Made by a program: the position numbers and the translations under genes
From: Cohnella nanjingensis
GTDB lineage: Bacteria > Bacillota > Bacilli > Paenibacillales > Paenibacillaceae
Assembly: GCF_014212125.1 (NCBI RefSeq)
Contig: NZ_JACJVP010000004.1
Coordinates: 146,669 to 195,907 of the forward strand
Direction of reading: 5' to 3'
Length of the DNA stretch: 49,239 nucleotides
The notes under the pieces: model-generated
The model's input: the letters and a program-made list of their open reading frames with translations, nothing else
The model's database searches: none
Told to the model about the DNA's origin: nothing
Shown: positions 15,777 to 23,455 of the stretch, in pieces
Position numbering within the stretch: the first letter of the stretch is position 1
How the letters are laid out: the number at the start of each line of letters is the position of its first letter

Positions 15777-17138
15777 TGGCAAGTAGATCATGAATTCCGT
15801 CCCCTCGCCGGCCTGGCTGTCCACATGGATCGTGCCGCCATGGTTGCGGATGATCCGATAGCTGACGGACAAGCCGAGACCCGTGCCGTCCTCCTTCGTC
15901 GTGAAGAACGGATCGAACAGCCGGTTCAGCGTGGCTCTGTCCATGCCTCTACCGTTGTCGCTGATGCTGATGACGGCGAACCGCTTCTCCCGCCTCGCCG
16001 TCAGCTTGATGAGTCCCCTGCGCTGATCCGGCGCGGACTGGATCGCGTCCATCGCGTTTTTCACCATGTTCAGAACGACCTGCTTGATCTGCTTCACGTC
16101 GATCGAGATCATGATATACGGATCGAAGATCTCGCAGCTTAGCTCGATGCCGCTCATGTGGGCTTCGCTCTCGGTGAGCAGGATCGTCTCCTTCAGCAGC
16201 AGTCCGACCAGCACCGTCTGCGTCATCGGCGCGGACGGCTTCGAGGAATTGAGGAATTCATAGATAATGTCGTTCGCCCGATCGATCTCCGAGAGGATGA
16301 TCCGGGCGTACTCCTGCTTGCCGATCGAGTCCAGGTAAGGCTTCAGCAGTTGGATGAAGCCGCGGATCGAGGTCAGCGGATTGCGAATCTCGTGGGCGAT
16401 CGCCGCCGCGATCTTGCCGAGCATCGCGAGCTTGTCGTTCTGAAACGCGGTCTGTTCGATCTGCTTGTATTCGGAGACGTCCTTCACGCTGACGAGATAG
16501 TCGCCGTCCAGCTCGTCGATCTGAGAGATGCTGATCAGCAGGAACCGGCCGTTCGCATCCTGGAACTCGCCGTGAAATCTGCGGTAGTAGACCATTTCCT
16601 TGAACATTCGGATAAAGATCAATCGCATCGGACGCCGCAGGTTCGGGTGAAACATGAGCTGGCGCAGCGAGTTCCCGATGAGCGCGCGGCGCGGCGCCTG
16701 CAGCACGCGGGACATCTGCACGTTCAGGAAGCGAAGCGTCCCTTGGGCGTCGAACAAGGCGATGCCGCTGTCCATATGCTGGAGCACCGTCTCGAACTTG
16801 CTCGGCCGCTCTTCATCGATCGGGACGGCCTTGACCGCCGCTACCTTCAGCCGTTCCTGCTCGGCGTCTTCGCGAGCGGCCGCGCCTTCAGGCATGCGCA
16901 GGGAAGCAAGCAGCTCCATCAAAAACAAAAGAGACCGGTGCATCAGCGTCATCCGGTCTTCCGTATCTGCGTTGGAGAGCAGGAAGCGCACGCTCTCTTC
17001 ATGATGTTTGAGAATATCGTCGGTAGGAACGCCCTGCAGGAAGGTCCTCAGCTCGGCCAATTCCTTGCCTTGGTCCTCTCCGGAGGCTAGGGCGAATTCA
17101 GCTAATAACGGAAAATAGCGCGTTCTCCATCTCTCCAT
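15756..17138 (-). CDS. PAS-domain sensor histidine kinase
   Basis: 460 residues, no membrane segment, so cytosolic. N-terminal helical region (1-95), PAS domain (about 115-225), HisKA with AHEIRNPLTSIRGF (phosphorylated His249), then HATPase_c with N-box NMVKNAMDA, DNGRGM, and GTGLGLSV. The architecture resembles the sporulation kinases (KinA/KinE type) that feed a phosphorelay. No response regulator is adjacent, so it is an orphan, which also fits that group. ATG 17138 follows GGGGGGAA; the frame opens 18 codons earlier but without a ribosome site. A promoter is at 17173-17202. Its 3' end overlaps the converging CDF remnant. Kinase identity is firm; the sporulation link is inferred. Confidence 0.88.
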   Translation of the reverse strand: MERWRTRYFPLLAEFALASGEDQGKELAELRTFLQGVPTDDILKHHEESVRFLLSNADTEDRMTLMHRSLLFLMELLASLRMPEGAAAREDAEQERLKVAAVKAVPIDEERPSKFETVLQHMDSGIALFDAQGTLRFLNVQMSRVLQAPRRALIGNSLRQLMFHPNLRRPMRLIFIRMFKEMVYYRRFHGEFQDANGRFLLISISQIDELDGDYLVSVKDVSEYKQIEQTAFQNDKLAMLGKIAAAIAHEIRNPLTSIRGFIQLLKPYLDSIGKQEYARIILSEIDRANDIIYEFLNSSKPSAPMTQTVLVGLLLKETILLTESEAHMSGIELSCEIFDPYIMISIDVKQIKQVVLNMVKNAMDAIQSAPDQRRGLIKLTARREKRFAVISISDNGRGMDRATLNRLFDPFFTTKEDGTGLGLSVSYRIIRNHGGTIHVDSQAGEGTEFMIYLPLIEVKE

Positions 17139-17172
17139 GATCTTCCCCCCAAGCCGACAAAAATTCACATTT

Positions 17173-17202
17173 ATCATAGACATGGTTTCCAAGGACTGTC
17201 AA
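17173..17202 (-). promoter_or_regulatory. SigA promoter of the PAS kinase gene
   Basis: TTGACA (17197-17202) and TATGAT (17173-17178) on the minus strand, 18 bases apart, 35 bases before the start codon. Confidence 0.75.
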
Positions 17203-17248
17203 TGAGAGATCGTGTCGAATGGTAGGGTTGGATCCGAACGCTGCCGTC

Positions 17249-18826
17249 TTAGCGCTTTTCCGTGCGCTCTTCGTGCGAATCTTGGCCGTCATGCCGGTAG
17301 CTTTTCTGGTCTTGCTTGCGCGAGGAATCGCCCGAGTCGGACTTCCCCGCGCCTGTCTTTCCGTCGTTCCCTTTCGAATCGTTCTTGTCGTTCTTGTTCG
17401 TCTTGCCGCTCTGATTCGTCTTATTGTTGTTGTTCGACTTGTCGCTTTGATTCTTCTTATCGTTGTTATTCGACTTGCCGCTCTGATTCGCCTTGCCGTT
17501 CTCGTTCGTCTTGCCGTTCTGGTTCTTCTTGTCGTTTGAATCCTTCTGGCCGTTTTTGTTCCCGCTGGCTTTGTCGCCGGCGGACGGCTTCGCGGACGTC
17601 GTCTTCGATCCGGCTCCGTCAGGCTTGTCCCGCTGCGCCCAAGCCTCCAGCTGCCGATCCCGATATTCGGACAGCTCCTTCGAACTCCAGCCGTCGAACC
17701 AGCGTTGAAGCTCCGACTTGTCCCGTTGCCGGTCGCCGAAGCCGGGGAATTCGGATTTCCAGCCGTGCCGCCACTTTTCCCGGCCGTCCTTCTTCCCATC
17801 TTTGGTTCCGTGCTTCCCGTTCAAGCCCGCTTGCGGTTTCGCGGTCGATTGCGCATGGACGGGATGAGTTGGCGAAGGCGTCGGCTTGGCGGTCGGCTTG
17901 CCCGCTCCGCCGGCTTGTCCGCTGCCCTTGCCCGGCTTGCCCCCGGCCGGCTTCGTCTCCTTGAGCTTATCCGGCTTCGTCTCCTGCGCCTGCTTCAGCA
18001 GCGCTTTCCAAGTCTCCTTGCTCGTGGCGCCGTCTTGGGCGCCGTCGTCCATCACGGCTTGGACGCCGCCCCATGACGAGGCGATGTCTTTGAGGGACGT
18101 CCGCCGGAGCGTCTCCAGCGAGACGTCATGCCCTTGGCTCTCGGCCTTCAGCCAGAACGCCATCTTCCCGGTGGAAAGGCCGTGCGCCTCCGCTTCCTCC
18201 CTCACCTCGCTCGGGACCGATACGGCCGTGATGCGGGTTGCCGCAGCGGTCGACCCGTCGAGAGGACCGGCCGCCTTCTCGATGGCCGTCCTCATCTTCG
18301 ACGTCACGTCGTCTTCCCACGACGGCTTAACCGAGCGAACGGGCACGCTCGCGAGGACGATCTCCGATCCGGCGGCTTGGAGGAGATCCCGTTCCGCGAG
18401 CGCTTCGGCCAACGCCTCGGTGACGTCTTCGATCTTCTCGTCTTTGTAACGGATCGCCTTCACGATCGGGACCGCGTCCCTATTCAGCGCGCGGAGCTCC
18501 TGTACCCGCTCCTTGCTGTCGAGCCCCATCTCCACGCTCGGATTGACGTCCATCGTGACATAGGCCACGACGGTCGGCGCCCGGAACGTCCACAGTGCGC
18601 AGAGCGCGAGCACGATGACCGCCGCCGAGGCGACGGAGATCGTCCACCGGTTGCGGACGAGCGTCCGGATCCACCTGTCCGGCCGAGCGGCATGCTCGGC
18701 ATGATCGATCTCGACTTCATCGCCGACGGCATACCCGCTCTTCTCGCGGACGCGGACGAACCGGCCGTCCGGGGTCAGGACGATGGCGGTTCCCGCTTCC
18801 AATGACATAATGATAGCCCGGCTCAT
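17249..18826 (-). CDS. rsgI: Anti-sigma-I factor RsgI-like protein
   Basis: 525 residues. The N-terminal RsgI_N domain (about 1-55; AIIMSLEAGTAIVLTPDGRF) binds SigI in the cytosol. One membrane helix follows (61-81), then the conserved extracytoplasmic region with VTMDVNPSVEMGLD (90-103). The outer C-terminal part is Lys/Gly/Pro-rich and ends in about 130 residues of Lys/Asn/Gln/Ser/Asp low complexity, with no recognisable carbohydrate-binding domain. ATG 18826 has a strong AAGGAGGGGG site and overlaps the sigI stop as ATGA. The frame is open 47 codons upstream, but that is a shadow of sigI. It should hold SigI inactive until a wall or heat signal. The role of the disordered tail is unknown. 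Confidence 0.88.
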   Translation of the reverse strand: MSRAIIMSLEAGTAIVLTPDGRFVRVREKSGYAVGDEVEIDHAEHAARPDRWIRTLVRNRWTISVASAAVIVLALCALWTFRAPTVVAYVTMDVNPSVEMGLDSKERVQELRALNRDAVPIVKAIRYKDEKIEDVTEALAEALAERDLLQAAGSEIVLASVPVRSVKPSWEDDVTSKMRTAIEKAAGPLDGSTAAATRITAVSVPSEVREEAEAHGLSTGKMAFWLKAESQGHDVSLETLRRTSLKDIASSWGGVQAVMDDGAQDGATSKETWKALLKQAQETKPDKLKETKPAGGKPGKGSGQAGGAGKPTAKPTPSPTHPVHAQSTAKPQAGLNGKHGTKDGKKDGREKWRHGWKSEFPGFGDRQRDKSELQRWFDGWSSKELSEYRDRQLEAWAQRDKPDGAGSKTTSAKPSAGDKASGNKNGQKDSNDKKNQNGKTNENGKANQSGKSNNNDKKNQSDKSNNNNKTNQSGKTNKNDKNDSKGNDGKTGAGKSDSGDSSRKQDQKSYRHDGQDSHEERTEKR

Positions 18827-19626
18827 CGTTCCCCCTCCTTCCCGCTCTGCGACAATCCGATGTAGTCCCGCAAAAATGGATAGCCGCCGTCCGCGATCAA
18901 CGCGACGGCGATCAAGTATTTCCGGTGACGCTCGATCGTCTTCCTCGACACTTTTTCCGCCTCGCACAATTCTTTTACGGGAAGCTGCCGCTTCTGCCGC
19001 AGCGTCTCGAACAGCGCGGCATTCGCCGCCAGCCTGCGTCCGATGCCCAGCAGCGTCTCGCGCGAATCCTGGTGCTTCGGAGATTGGATCGCCAGATCGC
19101 CGAAGGAGACGCCGTACAGCTTCAGCGCCTCGGTCAACGCCGCGATCTCGTCCCGGCGGTCTTCCGCGAGCCTTTCCTTCTCGTACACGGTCACCGCTTC
19201 CCGAATTTCGACGCGCGTTAACAAGGAGCCCTGATCTTCGTCGTCTCCCTGGAGCGCGCTATATGGAACGGCCAGCCGATGGCGCTGATCCTTCCGGACA
19301 TAATCGATCAGCCGACGCACGATCACCTTCTCGGCGAAGCCGAGGAATCGGCTGCCCGCGTCCGGCGAATAGCGCGCGATCGCTTCATCGAACGCGGACA
19401 AGGCGATGCTGAATTCGTCGTCGCGCGACGGATCGATATATCGCTTGCAGAACCGGCTAACCGTCTTGGCGATGAACGGCTGGTATTGACGGATCAGATC
19501 ATCGCGCGCCTGGGCATCGCCCTGTTGGGCGGCGATCACCGTCTGCTCCAGCGTCTCGCCTGGACTGTCTATCGATACGGACGGGCTGGACCGCCCAAAC
19601 CACTTCTCCCACAATAAGAGCAGCAA
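18823..19626 (-). CDS. sigI: RNA polymerase sigma factor SigI
   Basis: About 267 residues. Region 2 reads QYQPFIAKTVSRFCKRYI and DDEFSIALSAFDEAIARY; a C-terminal helix-turn-helix follows (KELCEAEKVSRKTIERHRKYL). Both match the SigI family, which drives heat and wall-stress genes. The frame begins with TTG at 19641, but that lies only 10 bases after a SigI-like -10, leaving almost no 5' leader. I favour TTG 19626, which has GGGGTGA 4 bases upstream and gives MLLLLWEKWF, the hydrophobic start usual for the family. It is translationally coupled to rsgI by a 4-base overlap. Confidence 0.88.
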   Translation of the reverse strand: MLLLLWEKWFGRSSPSVSIDSPGETLEQTVIAAQQGDAQARDDLIRQYQPFIAKTVSRFCKRYIDPSRDDEFSIALSAFDEAIARYSPDAGSRFLGFAEKVIVRRLIDYVRKDQRHRLAVPYSALQGDDEDQGSLLTRVEIREAVTVYEKERLAEDRRDEIAALTEALKLYGVSFGDLAIQSPKHQDSRETLLGIGRRLAANAALFETLRQKRQLPVKELCEAEKVSRKTIERHRKYLIAVALIADGGYPFLRDYIGLSQSGKEGER

Positions 19627-19650
19627 ATGCTCACCCCGCAATTACAACCA

Positions 19651-19679
19651 TTCGGTCTCTTGATGCCAAATAGGGGGGT
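19651..19679 (-). promoter_or_regulatory. Candidate autoregulatory SigI promoter
   Basis: On the minus strand ACCCCCC (19673-19679) is followed 18 bases later by CGAA (19651-19654). SigI promoters have a C-rich -35 and a CGAA-type -10, so this fits sigI-rsgI autoregulation. The spacing was not checked against known SigI promoters. Confidence 0.45.
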
Positions 19680-19685
19680 AGACGC

Positions 19686-19740
19686 AAAAATACCCCTTCC
19701 TGCAACGCTAACATTCGCCGCGCGCTGCCGGAAGGGGCAT
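19686..19740 (-). terminator. Terminator after the CxxC protein gene
   Basis: CCCCTTCC and GGAAGGGG arms with further inner pairing, then TATTTTTG in the leftward direction. It separates the CxxC gene from sigI. Confidence 0.7.
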
Positions 19741-19778
19741 CGTAACTATCCGTATAGGACCTGACTAGTTCTAAAGTC

Positions 19779-20204
19779 TCAATGCGCGCCGCCGGAGGTG
19801 CGCTTCAAGCGTAATTTATGCCGCCTTTGGCTCAGTACGCCGAGACGACGTTTGAGTTGCTTCTCCCACTCGGCGTCGCCGATCTGCTTCGCGAAAGACA
19901 GCAGATCCAAGCCCATGTCGATTTGGCTTTGCACCATTTGCAACGGATCCTCGTCTTCGTTGTTGACGCAGTTCTCGTTCAATTCCTTGTCCGACTCGTC
20001 TACGTAGTCGTGGAAGTCGACTTCGGACGCTCCGTCGCCATGCGCGTACTCCGCCAATATCTCGTACTCGTTCTCGACCAGGTAATGAACCTCGACCCGG
20101 TGACAGACCGGACAGAACAGGATCGGCACGTTATGAATCCGCGTCCGGTAATGCTTCAGCGTCCCCTTGGTTCCGATCATGCTGGCTCCGCAGCAAAATC
20201 CCAT
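19779..20204 (-). CDS. Conserved hypothetical protein with CxxC motifs
   Basis: 141 residues. The N-terminus has FCCGAS and FCPVCHRVEVHY, which look like a small zinc- or metal-binding knuckle of the YgiT type. The middle is acidic (NNEDEDP), and the C-terminus is Arg/Lys-rich and probably helical (KRRLGVLSQRRHKLRLKR). No enzyme motif was found. ATG 20204 follows a strong GGGGAGGGGAAG site. It stands alone between ahpC and sigI, with its own terminator. I recognise no function; nucleic-acid binding is only suggested by the basic tail. Confidence 0.75.
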   Translation of the reverse strand: MGFCCGASMIGTKGTLKHYRTRIHNVPILFCPVCHRVEVHYLVENEYEILAEYAHGDGASEVDFHDYVDESDKELNENCVNNEDEDPLQMVQSQIDMGLDLLSFAKQIGDAEWEKQLKRRLGVLSQRRHKLRLKRTSGGAH

Positions 20205-20331
20205 CTACTTCCCCTCCCCGACGAACGGATGAATTGCAAAGGTGATATACACTATATTCTCTTCATTTCCGGCGAATTCCTGCCATCCGGGAAAATGAAA
20301 ACGTTTGGGCTGCTGCCCAGCGGATGGCAAA

Positions 20332-20355
20332 GGACGCATGCCTGGGCATGCGTCC
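20332..20355 (-). terminator. Hairpin downstream of ahpC
   Basis: GGACGCATGCC and GGCATGCGTCC form an 11-bp perfect stem 21 bases after the ahpC stop. The tail is poor in T (CTTTGCC). A second, wider inverted repeat (TGCCATCCG / CGGATGGCA) lies at 20281-20329. Confidence 0.5.
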
Positions 20356-20375
20356 CTTCGTAGTCGTTCGGTTGC

Positions 20376-20924
20376 TTATTTCGCTACCAGGTGCTTGTCG
20401 CCCGGTTTCCAGTTGATCGGGCACAGGCCGCCGGATTGGAGCGCTTGAAGGACGCGCAGCGTCTCTTCTACGCTACGGCCTACGTCGTTATGGTTCACGA
20501 CTTGATACTTGAGCACGCCGTCCGGATCGATGATGAACAGGCCGCGCAGCGCGATGCCTTCTTCTTCGATCAGTACGCCGTAGTCGCGGGCGACTTGCTT
20601 CGTAATATCGGCTGCCAGCGGGAAGTTCAATTGGCCGAGGCCGTTGTCGTTCTTCGGCGTGTTGATCCAAGCGCGGTGGCTGTGGATGCTGTCGATGCTG
20701 ACGCCGAGAACTTCCGTGTTCAGCGCCTTGAATTGGTCTGCAGCGTCGGACAGCGCGACGATCTCCGTCGGGCATACGAACGTGAAGTCCAGCGGATAGA
20801 AGAAGAATACCAACCATTTGCCTTTATAGTCGGACAAGGAAGCTTTGCCGAAATCTTTGCCGTCGCCGTTCACGGTCTCCATCGTGAAATCCGGAGCCGG
20901 GCGGCCTACCAAACGCTCTGCCAT
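20376..20924 (-). CDS. 2-Cys peroxiredoxin (AhpC/TSA family)
   Basis: 182 residues, full length for a typical 2-Cys peroxiredoxin. The peroxidatic cysteine is Cys51 in FTFVCPTE, and the resolving cysteine is Cys168 in [25 protein letters not shown] is also typical. It reduces hydrogen peroxide and organic peroxides with electrons from thioredoxin or AhpF; no ahpF is nearby. ATG 20924 follows AGGAGG. A promoter with a Fur-like box and an upstream PerR-like palindrome suggests peroxide or iron control. Confidence 0.93.
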   Translation of the reverse strand: MAERLVGRPAPDFTMETVNGDGKDFGKASLSDYKGKWLVFFFYPLDFTFVCPTEIVALSDAADQFKALNTEVLGVSIDSIHSHRAWINTPKNDNGLGQLNFPLAADITKQVARDYGVLIEEEGIALRGLFIIDPDGVLKYQVVNHNDVGRSVEETLRVLQALQSGGLCPINWKPGDKHLVAK

Positions 20925-20982
20925 GTACGATTACCTCCTGGGAAATCCGACTACTAAGCCGGGCTTGTTTTGCTTCATTGAG

Positions 20983-21012
20983 ATCGTACCACAGATTGAG
21001 AATCAAAATCAA
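20983..21012 (-). promoter_or_regulatory. Promoter of the peroxiredoxin gene with Fur-like box
   Basis: On the minus strand TTGATT (21007-21012) and TACGAT (20983-20988) are 18 bases apart. Overlapping them, TGAGAATCAAAATCA (20997-21011) resembles the 7-1-7 Fur/PerR consensus TGATAATNATTATCA with three differences. Confidence 0.5.
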
Positions 21013-21030
21013 TATTGAATCGTTATTTAT

Positions 21031-21045
21031 TTAGAATAATTCTAA
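21031..21045. promoter_or_regulatory. PerR-like 7-1-7 box
   Basis: TTAGAATAATTCTAA is a perfect 7-1-7 inverted repeat that differs from the PerR consensus (TTATAATNATTATAA) by one symmetric pair. It lies about 20 bases upstream of the peroxiredoxin -35 and just after the leuB stop. Confidence 0.6.
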
Positions 21046-21072
21046 TGTAACATTTCCCGCTTGTCCGGGCGC

Positions 21073-22152
21073 TTAGCGGACCATGGCCGCGACGATCAGA
21101 TCGCCCATCGCTTCGGTGCCGATCGCTTTGCTCTTGTCGACCGCGATGTCGCCCGTGCGGTGGCCGGCGTCCAGCACGTTCTTCACCGCGCGCTCGATGA
21201 CTTCGGCCGCTTCCGCGTAGCCGAAGGTCAATTGGAACATGAGCGCGACGGACAGGATCGTCGCGATCGGGTTGGAGATGCCTTGGCCGGCGATGTCCGG
21301 CGCGGAGCCATGCACCGGCTCGTACAGGCCGAAGCTGCCTTCGCCGAGCGAAGCCGAGGACAGCATCCCGATCGACCCGGTCAGCATGGCCGCTTCGTCG
21401 CTCAGGATGTCGCCGAACATGTTCTCCGTGACGATGACGTCGAAGCTCGACGGACGGCGAAGCAGCTGCATCGCGCAGTTGTCGACCAGCACGTGCTCCA
21501 GCTCCACGTCCGGATACGCCGGCGCGATGCGGTTGACCGTCTCGCGCCACAGGCGGGACGTCTCGAGGACGTTGGCCTTGTCGACGGAGGCGAGGCGCTT
21601 GCTGCGCTTCTGGGCGATCTCGAACGCCTGGCGCACGATGCGCTCCACTTCTTGCACGTTGTACACGCAGGTGTCGACGGCTTCTTCGCCGTTCGCGCCT
21701 TCGCGGCGGAACTTCTCGCCGAAGTAGATGCCGCCCGTCAGCTCGCGCACGACGATCAGATCGGTGCCTTCGAGCACTTCGGGCTTCAGCGTCGAAGCGT
21801 CCTTCAGGCAGTCGAAGACGACGGCCGGGCGGATGTTCGAGAACAGGCCGAGCGCTTTGCGGATGCCGAGCAGACCGGTCTCCGGACGGAGCTCCTTCGG
21901 ATTGTTGTCCCACTTCGGTCCGCCGACGGCTCCGAGCAGCACCGCGTCCGCGCGCTGGCAGATCTCCAGCGTCTCTTGCGGCAGCGGGGTGCCCTTCTCG
22001 TCGATGGCGATGCCGCCGAACAGGCCGTGCTCGAGTTCGAACCGGTAGCCGAACAGCTCTTCGGTTTTCTTCAATACTTTGATCGCTTCGCCAACGACTT
22101 CGGGGCCGATGCCGTCGCCGGCGATAACGGCGATTTTCTTCACTTCTGCCAT
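21073..22152 (-). CDS. leuB: 3-isopropylmalate dehydrogenase
   Basis: 359 residues. Oxidatively decarboxylates 3-isopropylmalate with NAD in leucine synthesis. The substrate and metal motif is intact ([14 protein letters not shown]), as are [14 protein letters not shown] and the NAD-binding segment [17 protein letters not shown] 22152 follows GGGAGTG. It is separated from leuA and the ilv genes by about 7.4 kb carrying a molybdoenzyme island, and leuC/leuD are not in the window. A weak promoter candidate lies just upstream. Confidence 0.96.
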   Translation of the reverse strand: MAEVKKIAVIAGDGIGPEVVGEAIKVLKKTEELFGYRFELEHGLFGGIAIDEKGTPLPQETLEICQRADAVLLGAVGGPKWDNNPKELRPETGLLGIRKALGLFSNIRPAVVFDCLKDASTLKPEVLEGTDLIVVRELTGGIYFGEKFRREGANGEEAVDTCVYNVQEVERIVRQAFEIAQKRSKRLASVDKANVLETSRLWRETVNRIAPAYPDVELEHVLVDNCAMQLLRRPSSFDVIVTENMFGDILSDEAAMLTGSIGMLSSASLGEGSFGLYEPVHGSAPDIAGQGISNPIATILSVALMFQLTFGYAEAAEVIERAVKNVLDAGHRTGDIAVDKSKAIGTEAMGDLIVAAMVR

Positions 22153-22191
22153 GATTGCGTTTCACTCCCGTATAATAGTAGTCCTTATTCA

Positions 22192-22220
22192 GTTGTAGCA
22201 CACTTCACACTCGTAGGCAA
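22192..22220 (-). promoter_or_regulatory. Candidate leuB promoter
   Basis: TTGCCT (22215-22220) and TACAAC (22192-22197) on the minus strand, 17 bases apart. An inverted repeat TATAGTT / AACTATA lies further upstream at 22243-22259. The hexamers are weak matches. Confidence 0.35.
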
Positions 22221-22290
22221 AATACATAAAATCTATTTAATTTATAGTTATAAACTATAGAGTGGCTCGCGCAGGAAACGGAGAGCATCG

Positions 22291-22313
22291 GCCTGCGCCG
22301 GCGAGGCGCAGGC
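22291..22313 (-). terminator. Hairpin after mobB
   Basis: GCCTGCGCC and GGCGCAGGC form a 9-bp stem 34 bases beyond the mobB stop. Read leftward there is no T-run; on the plus strand a T6 run follows 9 bases later. It may stabilise or end the mobB transcript. Confidence 0.4.
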
Positions 22314-22346
22314 TTCGGACGGTTTTTTGCGTCGCGTCATCCTGCG

Positions 22347-22868
22347 TCACCAACCGCGCTCCAGCTGATCTTCAAGCTGAATCGTCCGCCAGATCGCCTT
22401 CGCGATCCCGTCATAGTCGTCCAACGGCAGGACGGGCAGCGTCGGATGCACGCAGTCGAACCAAGCGGAGATCCCGATGGCTTGCGTCACTTGCGCGAGC
22501 AGCGGATAATCCGCTTCGTCGCGGAGCAGCACCCATTTGGGGAAATTCGCGCCTTTGAAGCCTTCGGCGATGACGAGGTCGCACGGTGGAAGACGGTCGG
22601 CCAACTCGCTCAGGCTGAGCTCCCGGGGTTCCCATACCGCGGAGAGACCCGCCGAAGCGATGGCCGTCGCGCAAGCGCCGGCAGCCCGGTGGAGCGCCGT
22701 ATCCGTTGCCGGAACGTCCAGATCGTCCGCGTGCCCGTGATGCTTCGCCGTCGCGACGCGCAAGCCCTGCGCCCCGAATCGTCGCACCAAGCCGCTCACG
22801 ACCGTCGTCTTGCCGCTATTTTTGAATCCGACCACCTGCACGATCGGCGGACGCCGCATCTGGCTCAC
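22347..22868 (-). CDS. mobB: Molybdopterin-guanine dinucleotide biosynthesis protein MobB
   Basis: 173 residues. A P-loop GTPase fold with GFKNSGKTT (residues 14-22) and the family's KHHGH segment. It helps MobA attach GMP to molybdopterin. The GTG start at 22868 overlaps the mobA stop (GTGA), with GGAG eight bases upstream. Third gene of moeA-mobA-mobB, all serving the cofactor for the neighbouring FdhF-type enzyme. Confidence 0.92.
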   Translation of the reverse strand: MSQMRRPPIVQVVGFKNSGKTTVVSGLVRRFGAQGLRVATAKHHGHADDLDVPATDTALHRAAGACATAIASAGLSAVWEPRELSLSELADRLPPCDLVIAEGFKGANFPKWVLLRDEADYPLLAQVTQAIGISAWFDCVHPTLPVLPLDDYDGIAKAIWRTIQLEDQLERGW

Positions 22869-23455
22869 TTCAACCGCTCCTTCACGTCCTTATAGTCCTC
22901 CGGCGCGTTCATGTTCACATAGCCTTTTTCTTCTTCGCCCTCCGGGATCCAGAAGACCGCGTTTATGCGGCGGACGGCCGCCATCACGCGCAGCTCCCCG
23001 CGCGCGAGCGCGTCTTCCCAGATCGGCAGCGTCCGCCGCCGGTAGATCCCGCAGAGCGGGTGCTCCTTGCCCAGCGCTCGCGGGATGATCGCGTCGATCG
23101 CCGGATCGGCTTCCAGCCGCTCCGCCAAGCGCATCCAAGCCCGCAGCGGCACAAGCGGATAATCGCATCCCGCGATCAACTGCAGCGGCGCTGCGCTCCG
23201 CGCCATCCCCGCGCAGATGCCGCCGACCGGCCCGCGATCCGGTACCCGGTCCCGCGCGACGCCGACCTCCGGCGGCAAGAACGGATAGTCCTGCCGCGCA
23301 TCCGTCGCGACGGTCACTTCCTCCGCGACCAACCGCAGCTGACGGCATTGCCGAAGGAGATTGGGCTCGCCGTTCATGTCGAGCCATTCTTTGCGGGTCC
23401 CCATCCGGCGGCTCGCGCCTCCCGCGAGCACGATCGCATGACGTCCTTCGCTCAC
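22865..23455 (-). CDS. mobA: Molybdenum cofactor guanylyltransferase MobA
   Basis: 196 residues. The nucleotidyltransferase signature LAGGASRRMGTRKEW is at the N-terminus, and AGCDYPLVP is the metal-binding aspartate region. It joins GTP to molybdopterin to give the MGD cofactor. I chose GTG 23455, which has a GGGGAGGAG site and overlaps the moeA stop (GTGA); upstream in-frame sequence is a shadow of moeA. Coupled to mobB by the same kind of overlap. Confidence 0.92.
   Translation of the reverse strand: MSEGRHAIVLAGGASRRMGTRKEWLDMNGEPNLLRQCRQLRLVAEEVTVATDARQDYPFLPPEVGVARDRVPDRGPVGGICAGMARSAAPLQLIAGCDYPLVPLRAWMRLAERLEADPAIDAIIPRALGKEHPLCGIYRRRTLPIWEDALARGELRVMAAVRRINAVFWIPEGEEEKGYVNMNAPEDYKDVKERLK

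Noticed and set aside
21023..22201. 392-residue frame overlapping leuB
   Set aside because: Arg-rich shadow in another frame of leuB, which is clearly the real gene.
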